Shown here: in pieces, positions 24,645 through 31,271 of the stretch
Position numbering within the stretch: the first letter of the stretch is position 1
Layout: each line of letters starts with the position of its first letter
Origin: Sphingomonas bacterium
GTDB taxonomy: Bacteria > Pseudomonadota > Alphaproteobacteria > Sphingomonadales > Sphingomonadaceae
Assembly: GCA_030149245.1 (NCBI GenBank)
Contig: JASBRX010000010.1
Span: 1 to 64,000, forward strand
Length of the DNA: 64,000 nt
Direction: 5' to 3'
The notes under the pieces: model-generated
Database searches by the model: none
Told to the model about the DNA's origin: nothing
Seen by the model: the letters and a program-made list of their open reading frames with translations, nothing else
Made by a program: the position numbers and the translations under genes

Positions 24645-25850
24645 TCAGCCGGGCCAGATGTCGAAGGCGACGCAGATGCGCCGCTGGGCCGCTCCGTGCG
24701 GGAAGGTGCGGTGGTAGCAATGCGACGGGAACAGCATCACCGTGCCCGCCTGCGGGCGTACAACCGTGCTGCCGAACGCCTGCGCCGCGTCATCGCCAAC
24801 CATATCCTCGGGAATACCGAAGGCGATGCAGCCGGCGGCGTCGGCACCCGTCGCGATCCCGTCGGGGATCTGGACGTAATAGACGCCGCTCAGCCACCCG
24901 AACTGGTGGACATGCCAGGTTTCAAACCCGGTGCTTTCGGTGATGACGCACCAGCTGTGCAGCGTGCCCCCCCCGGGCCGGGCGCGCAGCCAAGGATGTC
25001 CGTCCGCTCCCAGCCCCGCGAGGTGCCCGTCAATCGTCCCGGCCAGCGCGTCGAGCAGCTGACGAACCCGCGGTGCCGCCCCCGTCGCGGGCGCATCGAT
25101 CCGCCATGTTTGTTCCGACGCCGTGCCATAGCTTTCATAGCGCAGCCCCGGATGGGTCAGCAATTCGGCGGCGAGCGCTGCGTTGAACGCATCGAGCGTG
25201 TCAAACCCGGCGGGCGTGGCGAGCGTGTCGCGATGGGCGAACCGGTCCCACCCATCCTGCGCGCGCGCGGCGTCGATCTGACCGAGCTGCGCCAGTGCCA
25301 GCGTCTGGGCCGCGAACAGGCGCGAATGGCCCACGCCCTGCGCGTCGAGTTGCGCCATGTCGTCGAGCACGCGTTGCGGCGCGCCCGCGTCGAAATGCAG
25401 GCTGGCGAGGCGTTTGCACGCATCCTTATTGTGCGGATCGTGGATCAGCGCCTGTCTCAGGCTGTGTTCGGCGGCGTCGATCGCGCCCATCCGTCGCTGA
25501 GCTTTGCCCAGGGCGGCCAGCGCGGCGGCGCGCTGAAAGTCTTCGTCGGCGACCTCGAACGCCACCGTGGCGAGGTCCGCCGCGCGCGCGGTGTCCGCCG
25601 GCTGTTCCAGCGCCATATGCGCATGCACGAGCACCAGCACTTCGGCAAAGCCCAGGGTGCAGGGATCGACCCCGGCATAGAGCGCAATCGCCTCGGCAAA
25701 GCGGTCATTGCGGTTGAACAGCACCGCCAGCCGGTCGCGCAGCAGCGTCGATGCGGGATTGCGTGCATAGGCAGCTTGCACCAGCGCACATTCGTCGGCC
25801 GCGGTGATCCGCTTGCCCACTTCATGGTTGATCGTCATGTGATCGGTCAT
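24645..25850 (-). CDS. TPR protein with C-terminal 2OG-Fe(II) oxygenase domain
   Basis: 401 residues from ATG 25850, preceded by GGGGGG. Residues 20-200 are TPR-like helices (NPASTLLRDRLAVLFNRNDRFAEAIALYAG; AEHSLRQALIHDPHNKDACKRLASLHFDAG). From about 240 comes a putative 2OG-Fe(II) oxygenase domain: TWHVHQFGWLSGVYYVQIPD (His313, His315), PQAGTVMLFPSHCYHRT (His377 or His380) and RRICVAFDIWP, as in the family whose members hydroxylate proteins. It heads the operon. Peptide hydroxylation has been described for a Streptomyces lasso peptide (canucin, on Asp), which makes Asp8, Asp14 or Pro3 of the core plausible targets here; this is inference. Confidence 0.8.
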   Translation of the reverse strand: MTDHMTINHEVGKRITAADECALVQAAYARNPASTLLRDRLAVLFNRNDRFAEAIALYAGVDPCTLGFAEVLVLVHAHMALEQPADTARAADLATVAFEVADEDFQRAAALAALGKAQRRMGAIDAAEHSLRQALIHDPHNKDACKRLASLHFDAGAPQRVLDDMAQLDAQGVGHSRLFAAQTLALAQLGQIDAARAQDGWDRFAHRDTLATPAGFDTLDAFNAALAAELLTHPGLRYESYGTASEQTWRIDAPATGAAPRVRQLLDALAGTIDGHLAGLGADGHPWLRARPGGGTLHSWCVITESTGFETWHVHQFGWLSGVYYVQIPDGIATGADAAGCIAFGIPEDMVGDDAAQAFGSTVVRPQAGTVMLFPSHCYHRTFPHGAAQRRICVAFDIWPG

Positions 25851-25967
25851 GTGCCCCCCGCCGCACCCATTGGACTGCGCCATGGGCGGTGCTAGTGCAT
25901 GCCCCGGAAGCCGCGGCGTCACAAGCCGAAATATGGCGGCAGAAATACAGTGGATGGAGGCGGTTAC

Positions 25968-26465
25968 GTGTCGCGCACCGGGATGATCGCGCGCAAATTG
26001 GCGGTGGCGGGGCGGCAACCGCCCTTTGTGCTGCTGTGGCTGGTGCCCGCATGGCTGCTGATCGGCCTGTCATCCGCGCTGATCGCCATCCTCCCGTTCC
26101 GGCGCATTGCGCCGTGGCTGGGCGTCAATCTTGGCGCGACGGCACATCGCCCCGCCGCTTCGCCTGAACAATCTGCGCGGGCGCGGTTGATCGGCAGGAC
26201 GGTGTCGATCGCGGCATCCTATGCGCCGTTCCGGTCCAACTGCCTGCCCCAGGCGATGGCGGCGAAGGCGCTGTGCGTCCTGTGGCGCGTTCCGTGCGCC
26301 GTCATTCTCGGGATCGAGCGCGAACGACCCGCAGGTGAGCTGCGCGCGCACGCCTGGACCAGCTGCGGCGATGTCGTACCGACAGGCGGGTCGCAGTGCT
26401 TTGCGACGCATGTGCCGCTGTCCTGCTTCGTCCCCGCGCGCGTGGCGGCGGCGCTTCAGGACTGA
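25968..26465 (+). CDS. Lasso peptide leader protease (B2, transglutaminase-like)
   Basis: 165 residues from a GTG at 25968, with GGAGG eight bases upstream; the longer reading from 25899 lacks such a site. The Cys-His-Asp set of the B2 family is visible: Cys92 in FRSNCLPQAMAAKAL, His128 in LRAHAW and Asp135 in CGDVV. A hydrophobic segment at 20-45 suggests membrane association. B2 removes the leader with the help of the PqqD-like B1. Divergent from the oxygenase operon across a 117-base gap that must hold both promoters. Confidence 0.85.
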   Translation: MSRTGMIARKLAVAGRQPPFVLLWLVPAWLLIGLSSALIAILPFRRIAPWLGVNLGATAHRPAASPEQSARARLIGRTVSIAASYAPFRSNCLPQAMAAKALCVLWRVPCAVILGIERERPAGELRAHAWTSCGDVVPTGGSQCFATHVPLSCFVPARVAAALQD

Positions 26466-26974
26466 GCCGGAGGGCGGTGCATGTCGATGAAGGCGGCATA
26501 GGGGTCTGGTGCGGTTTCGATGAAGCCGAGCCGTGCATAGAGCTGCCGCGCCGGATTATCGTGGAACACTTGCAGCGTCGCAGTCAGCCCGTGCGCGTCG
26601 GCGACGGCGAGCCAAGCACCCAATAGCGCCCGGGCGACACCGATACCGCGATGTTCAGGGAGCACCGCAATGTCCACCAGGTGCGTGTCGACGCTGCTCC
26701 ACGCCATTCGCGCATGCCCGATCGGTGCGCCGCCAACCAGCACGATCCAGTGCAGCGCGTCGGGAAACCCGCTGTCATGCCCGACACGCTGCAACTCCGC
26801 CTGCTGGACGAGCATCGGTTCGGGCAACAGGCCGCGCATCGTCGAGCAGGCGACCGCACAATCCAACAGGAACGGCTCGTCATCAGGCCCGCGCGCACGC
26901 CCTTCGAACCCTTCGGCGCGCTCGGCAAAGGCGCGATCGAACGCTTCGGCCAATTGGGCGCGGGACGGGTTCAA
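26456..26974 (-). CDS. GNAT family N-acetyltransferase
   Basis: 172 residues. The acetyl-CoA loop is LVDIAVLPEHRGIGVARALLGAWLAVA (R-G-I-G-V-A), followed by the beta-bulge region ATLQVFHDNPARQLYARLGFIE. The N-terminus includes a mixed acidic helix. Substrate unknown. Its 3' end overlaps the B2 gene by ten bases on the opposite strand, so it lies tight against the lasso cluster. It is divergent from the DUF6916-like gene. Whether it belongs to the lasso cluster or to the tail-collar group cannot be decided here. Confidence 0.85.
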   Translation of the reverse strand: MNPSRAQLAEAFDRAFAERAEGFEGRARGPDDEPFLLDCAVACSTMRGLLPEPMLVQQAELQRVGHDSGFPDALHWIVLVGGAPIGHARMAWSSVDTHLVDIAVLPEHRGIGVARALLGAWLAVADAHGLTATLQVFHDNPARQLYARLGFIETAPDPYAAFIDMHRPPAQS

Positions 26975-27040
26975 CGATCATCCTCCACAGGACATGACGT
27001 GCCGGTTGATTGCGACGAATTTCCTTATAGGGTGCGCGGC

Positions 27041-27355
27041 ATGACGACCGAATTGATACCCCGCCCGATGGTGATCGAGGAATTTCAGCCCCATGTCGGG
27101 AAGCTGTTCCGGCTCGACTGCGAACCGCGCAACGTCGACATCACCCTCGTATCGGCGACTCCGCTGGTCAATCACCGTCCGTCGATGCGGCCGCCGTTCC
27201 GGCTGATGTTCCATTCGGACCCGAAGGTGCAGCTGGGCACGGGCATCTATGCGATGCGCAGCGGCGGGTTCGGACCGGACCTCGTCTATATCGAGCAGAC
27301 GATGCCGCCGCCCGACGCGGTTCCCGGCCATTATTATCAGGCGGTTTTCAACTAA
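27041..27355 (+). CDS. DUF6916-like small protein
   Basis: 104 residues: MTTELIPRPMVIEEFQPHVGKLFRL, then beta-rich stretches ending RPPFRLMFHSDPKVQLGTGIYAMRSGGFGPDLVYIEQTMPP. The order and the motif FRLMFHSDPKVQLGTGIYAMR fit a domain commonly named DUF6916 and found beside tail-collar proteins; I assign this from memory. No catalytic motif. It converges on the tail-collar genes. Function not known. Confidence 0.65.
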   Translation: MTTELIPRPMVIEEFQPHVGKLFRLDCEPRNVDITLVSATPLVNHRPSMRPPFRLMFHSDPKVQLGTGIYAMRSGGFGPDLVYIEQTMPPPDAVPGHYYQAVFN

Positions 27356-27396
27356 GCCGAAGGGGGCATCGCCGGGATCGCTCCCGGCGCGCTTCA

Positions 27397-27990
27397 TCAG
27401 TTGCGCGAAGGGTAGATGCCCGCAAGCGCGATAATTGGAGCCAGGACCAGATAGGGCTGCATCGTGGAGTGTGGCTGGCTGCTACCGGCGGCCTGGCTGT
27501 TGCCCGCGAGATTGACACCGGCCAGCGGCACCTTGGTCGCGGGGTCGCCCTGCGCGGCGGGCAGGTAGATTTCAGGCGTCATGTCCGGCGAAGCCGCCGT
27601 GTCCACGCCACGCGCCAGATAGGCCCCGGCTTGGGGCGACTGCTCGGTCGCCTTCAAATCGACCGCATTGATCGTGCCGGTGATATTCGACAGAGTGTGG
27701 TTGTGAATCGGTATCTGGGTGCTGAGCAATGTGACGTTTTCAGTGCCGCCCTGTTCGCCAAGGACGCGCGAGGAAAGGCCCGGCCCCTGGCCCTGTCCCA
27801 TTGCTGCGCGGCCGCGCAGGTCGGGAAGCGCGAAGTTGTTCACGCCATTCCCACCGTAAATCGTTCCGAGAAGCGAGAACAAAGCCGTGTTCTGCTGAAT
27901 CGGAAGAAGTTGCCCCGCACAATACGCCCAGTTTCGCGGCGCGAAATTGTACGGAACGGTCATGATTTCGCCGAGATAAGGCTGCGACAT
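27397..27990 (-). CDS. Phage tail-collar domain protein (MdpB-like), copy 1
   Basis: 197 residues. The N-terminal tail-collar domain (YLGEIMTVPYNFAPRNWAYCAGQLLPIQQNTALFSLLGTIYGGNG, then FALPDLRGRAAMGQGQGPGLSSRVLGEQGG) is typical of 'microcystin dependent protein' homologues. It ends ALAGIYPSRN. It has no phage neighbours. ATG 27990 with GGGGG upstream. It is a close paralogue of the next gene and exactly the same length. The biological role of this family in cells is not established. Confidence 0.85.
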   Translation of the reverse strand: MSQPYLGEIMTVPYNFAPRNWAYCAGQLLPIQQNTALFSLLGTIYGGNGVNNFALPDLRGRAAMGQGQGPGLSSRVLGEQGGTENVTLLSTQIPIHNHTLSNITGTINAVDLKATEQSPQAGAYLARGVDTAASPDMTPEIYLPAAQGDPATKVPLAGVNLAGNSQAAGSSQPHSTMQPYLVLAPIIALAGIYPSRN

Positions 27991-28074
27991 AATAACCCCC
28001 AAAAGACCAGTGGATCTGCTCGATCCATTTGGACCAGGCGCCGCGCTCCCTGCGAAGCGTCGACGCAGCCGATA

Positions 28075-28668
28075 TCAGTTACGCGACGGGAAAATACCCT
28101 GCAGAGCAATGCACTGATTGACGACCAGATAGGGCTGCATCGTCGAAAAAGGCTGACCGCTACCAGCGAACTGGGTGTTTCCGGCTACGTTTACGCCGGC
28201 CAACGGCACCTTCGTCGCGGGATCGCCGGCTGATGCGGGCAGATAGATTTCAGGGATCGAATCGGGTGCCGGCGCCGAATCCACGCCGCGCGCCAGATAG
28301 GCGCCCGGCAGAGGCGACTGTTCGGTTGCCTTGACATCGACCGCGTTCAGCGTGCCGGTTGCCCCCGCAAGCGAGTGAACATGCGCCGGCATCTGGAGTT
28401 GGGTCAGGGTCGTCGTCTCGGTTCCGGCCACTTCGCCCAGGACGCGGGTCGAAAGTCCAGGTCCCTGGCCCTGTCCCAAGCTCACGCGACCGCGCAGGTC
28501 GGGCAGAGCGAAGGTCGTTTGCCCGTTACCCCCATAGGTCGTACCAAGCAGCGAGAACAGCGCGGTATTCTGAGCAATCGACAAGATTTGCCCCGAGCAG
28601 GTCGCATACCCATTCGGTGCAAAGCTGAATCCGACGGTCAGAAGCTGGCCAATAAACGGCGATGCCAT
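28075..28668 (-). CDS. Phage tail-collar domain protein (MdpB-like), copy 2
   Basis: 197 residues, colinear with copy 1: FIGQLLTVGFSFAPNGYATCSGQILSIAQNTALFSLLGTTYGGNG, FALPDLRGRVSLGQGQGPGLSTRVLGEVAG, DVKATEQSPLPGAYLARGVD, EIYLPASAGDPATKVPLAGVNVAGN and IALQGIFPSRN. ATG 28668 with GGGGGG upstream. Each of the two genes has its own strong ribosome site, suggesting high and separate translation. Tandem duplication is evident. Confidence 0.85.
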   Translation of the reverse strand: MASPFIGQLLTVGFSFAPNGYATCSGQILSIAQNTALFSLLGTTYGGNGQTTFALPDLRGRVSLGQGQGPGLSTRVLGEVAGTETTTLTQLQMPAHVHSLAGATGTLNAVDVKATEQSPLPGAYLARGVDSAPAPDSIPEIYLPASAGDPATKVPLAGVNVAGNTQFAGSGQPFSTMQPYLVVNQCIALQGIFPSRN

Positions 28669-28825
28669 AATCATCCCCCCAAAGGATTAGGCCGATCCCC
28701 TTGATCCAGCCCTGTTCAACAACTTACATTTAAGACTTGATACTAAACGCGCGCCACGGTGCGCAAGCACTTGTCCAAAGAAATCTTAGCGGCGAACCCA
28801 ATCAAGTCAACATGATCGAAACCAT

Positions 28826-30031
28826 TCAGGCCATTGCCGAGGTCGCAATGCGGAGTGCTTCGATACGGGCGTAGGACTCGCGCATGTGCGAGTCGACGGC
28901 GGTCGCGATTGCCGGCGTCACCGCTGCGCGTTTACGCGCGGTATCGTCACTAAAGGTCTGGTCGGGTGCCTTTGAATGCCGCGTCGTTGCGGCCAGCATC
29001 GCCGCCTGCTCATCCGAATCGGGCGAGAACCCGAAATGTGCCGGGATTACCGACCGCATGGCCGCGAGCAGCTCCGTATAATTGACCAGCATCCCGCGAC
29101 CGCTCGGGAAATGCTCGACCGCCGCGTCGAGGTAACGCGCCAGAACCGCTGCGCCCCGGCCTTCCATCGAGGCGATCGAATCATCCGCGATCGCTTCGGT
29201 TACGGAGAGCATTCCGGTCACGAAATGCACACCGGGCATCCCGACATGGGACACCACCACCTCTTCAGGCTGTCGGTAAAGAAAGATCCAGGGCGTATCC
29301 GGGAAGGCTGCGCGGAACAGCGGCAGCGCAAAGATATGCCACGCGTCGAGCTTGAGGAAATAACGCCGCGCCGCGCCCGTTCGATTGCGGCCGAGCGCCG
29401 CCACGATTGCCCGCAGCGCCGCGACCTGATGATCCAACGGTACACCCGACGACACTGCCCATTGCAGCATGTCGTCGATCGGAGCAGCCTCGGAGGCCAC
29501 GACATGATGGGGGACCGCCGCCAGCATCTGCGCCACCAGAGTGGAGCCGCAGCGCGACATGTGGAACACGAAACCATCCGGCTCCAGTGTATCCTCCTGC
29601 GCCGCCCCAGCGATCAGCGCGGCGAGATCCGTGCGCGTACGATACACGCGGCTGAGCGGCCGCATACCCATCCGACGCACCGATCCCTCGAACAATGGCT
29701 CCCTTAGAGCGTGATCACCGAACCACGCCCAGTCGAACGAAGGGCCATCGAGTCCCGAAACCGAACGTACCGGCAGCCACCCGATCGACGGCCAATGATC
29801 GAGCGTGACCGGCGCATCCATGAATCGGGAAATGCCAAGTGGGTCGGGCGCAGGTGGATCGAGCGACAGCGAGTCGGCGTCGAGGCCAAGCTCGCCCGCG
29901 ATCACACGCGCTTCCGCCTCGAACTCCGCCGGATCGTAAAACACGCCGAGCCGCTCCTGAAGTTGCGGGCTGGCGAGCACGGCGTCGCGAAACCGTTGCG
30001 CATTCGCTTGCGTCGTCAAATCCCCGCTCAC
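28826..30031 (-). CDS. Sulfotransferase family protein with Nif11-like N-terminus
   Basis: About 401 residues. The PAPS 5'-phosphosulfate loop is HMSRCGSTL (about 157-165) and the 3'-phosphate loop YRQPEEVVVSH (about 253-263), as in sulfotransferases. Residues 8-55 (QANAQRFRDAVLASPQLQERL, DPAEFEAEARVIAGELG) look like the Nif11-type helical pattern also used as RiPP leader; that resemblance is my inference. A GTG at 30031 with GGGGG upstream is preferred to a TTG at 30046. Upstream of the tail-collar genes on the same strand. Substrate unknown; sulfation of a peptide or glycan is possible. Confidence 0.75.
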   Translation of the reverse strand: MSGDLTTQANAQRFRDAVLASPQLQERLGVFYDPAEFEAEARVIAGELGLDADSLSLDPPAPDPLGISRFMDAPVTLDHWPSIGWLPVRSVSGLDGPSFDWAWFGDHALREPLFEGSVRRMGMRPLSRVYRTRTDLAALIAGAAQEDTLEPDGFVFHMSRCGSTLVAQMLAAVPHHVVASEAAPIDDMLQWAVSSGVPLDHQVAALRAIVAALGRNRTGAARRYFLKLDAWHIFALPLFRAAFPDTPWIFLYRQPEEVVVSHVGMPGVHFVTGMLSVTEAIADDSIASMEGRGAAVLARYLDAAVEHFPSGRGMLVNYTELLAAMRSVIPAHFGFSPDSDEQAAMLAATTRHSKAPDQTFSDDTARKRAAVTPAIATAVDSHMRESYARIEALRIATSAMA

Positions 30032-30156
30032 ATTGCCCCCGTGCAAAATAGCCGCCGACTATGGCGTTTCCAAATTACTGCGATCTATCGTTGTTTCCCG
30101 ACGCGCAAGTGGTTACGCTGCATTAGTCACGTCTGATCGTGAGGGGGATGTCGAAC

Positions 30157-30594
30157 ATGAAAACCATCGAATCGGGCCAGGTGAGCCGTCGATCCTTTCT
30201 TGGCCGCGCCGGCGCCGTATCTGCGGCCGGTGTCGTCGCCGCGGGTGCGATCAACCCCGCCGCCGCCTTCGCGGGCAGCCGCGTGCGGACCTACAAAGGG
30301 AAATACGCGATCGATTCGCACCGCGTGATCGATGGATTCATGGCGTCGCCCAAGGGCAAGACCGGCCTTGATGTCGTCGTCGTGGTATCGGAGAGCGGCA
30401 AGCTCGATACGGCTGCCGAAGCGACTGCGCGCCGCTATGCGGCGTCGGGCTGGATCGCGATCGCGCCCGATCTGGCCGCCACGTACAGCAAAGCGGGTGA
30501 CAAGCAGGCGATGGTTGCCGCGCTGACACGCGACCTGCCCCGCCTCAAGCGCCTATCGCGCAGCAGCGGTAAGGTCGCCGTGGTCGCGGCCTGA
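30157..30594 (+). CDS. Tat-exported, truncated dienelactone-hydrolase-like protein
   Basis: 145 residues from ATG 30157 with GAGGGGG nine bases upstream. The Tat signal is QVSRRSFLGRAGAVSAAGVVAAGA. The mature part resembles the N-terminal half of dienelactone hydrolases: DVVVVVSESGKLDTAAEATARRYAASGWIAIAPDLAATYS. It ends at GKVAVVAA, exactly where the family continues into the nucleophile elbow (GFCxGG). The catalytic Cys, Asp and His are therefore missing. It may be a remnant or a non-enzymatic binding form. It stands 56 bases before virB2. Confidence 0.65.
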   Translation: MKTIESGQVSRRSFLGRAGAVSAAGVVAAGAINPAAAFAGSRVRTYKGKYAIDSHRVIDGFMASPKGKTGLDVVVVVSESGKLDTAAEATARRYAASGWIAIAPDLAATYSKAGDKQAMVAALTRDLPRLKRLSRSSGKVAVVAA

Positions 30595-30650
30595 TTCTTC
30601 CGATGCCCGCGCGGTGCGCAAGTGTCGGCTTACTGTGAGGCGTTGGACGC

Positions 30651-30974
30651 GTGATCGCTAAACTGAGTCATCGGGCCGCAGGGGTCTTCGCGGCTGCAAT
30701 CGCATTGTTCTGGTCTGGTATCGCCACCGCTCAAGAGCTGGCCGATCCGCAGGGTTCGGGCGCGATCGTCGGCGCAGTGCGCTGGTTGCAGGGCACGCTG
30801 CTCGGCACGGTCGCCACGGTGGTGGCGGTGATCGCGGTCGCCGCGGTCGGTCTGCTGATGCTCACGGGTCGCATCAACTGGCGCTATGGCGCGACGGTCA
30901 TCCTGGGCTGCTTCATCCTGTTTGGCGCCGCCAGCATCGTGGCCGGCATCCAGGCGACGGCCGGCGCGGGCTAG
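30651..30974 (+). CDS. virB2: Type IV secretion pilin VirB2/TrbC
   Basis: 107 residues. A signal sequence (GVFAAAIALFWSGIATAQ) is followed by two hydrophobic helices (LLGTVATVVAVIAVAAVGLLMLTG and YGATVILGCFILFGAASIVAG), the usual prepilin plan. GTG start at 30651. First gene of the type IV secretion operon; virB3 follows after 12 bases. Confidence 0.88.
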   Translation: MIAKLSHRAAGVFAAAIALFWSGIATAQELADPQGSGAIVGAVRWLQGTLLGTVATVVAVIAVAAVGLLMLTGRINWRYGATVILGCFILFGAASIVAGIQATAGAG

Positions 30975-30986
30975 GGCCTGGCGCCG

Positions 30987-31271
30987 ATGAACGGACTTGA
31001 CCGGGATACCGTCTTTGTCGCGCTGACCCGCCCGCAGATGTTCGCGGGCGTGACCTATACTTGGTTCATCGCCAACGCCGTATTGGCGACCGAGCTGTTC
31101 CTGATCTTTCGGTCGGTGTGGGTCCTGGTCGCCGCCGTGGTGATCCACGCCGCCGGCATGCTCGCCTGCCTGCGGGAACCGCGCTTCTTCGACCTGTGGA
31201 TCACCCGGGCAAGCCGCTGCCCGCGCGTCCCCAATCATCGGATCTGGCGGTGCAACTCCTACCGGCCCTGA
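30987..31271 (+). CDS. virB3: Type IV secretion protein VirB3
   Basis: 94 residues. A short N-terminal TrbD/VirB3 element (DTVFVALTRPQMFAGVTYTWFIANAV) is followed by two membrane helices and the typical REPRFFDLW. This small inner-membrane protein works with VirB4 in pilus assembly. It overlaps the start of virB4 by 22 bases. Confidence 0.88.
   Translation: MNGLDRDTVFVALTRPQMFAGVTYTWFIANAVLATELFLIFRSVWVLVAAVVIHAAGMLACLREPRFFDLWITRASRCPRVPNHRIWRCNSYRP

Noticed and set aside
27397..28668. Prophage remnant suggested by two tail-collar proteins
   Set aside because: No other phage structural, lysis, integrase or att-like features nearby. This protein family is common in bacterial chromosomes outside phages.
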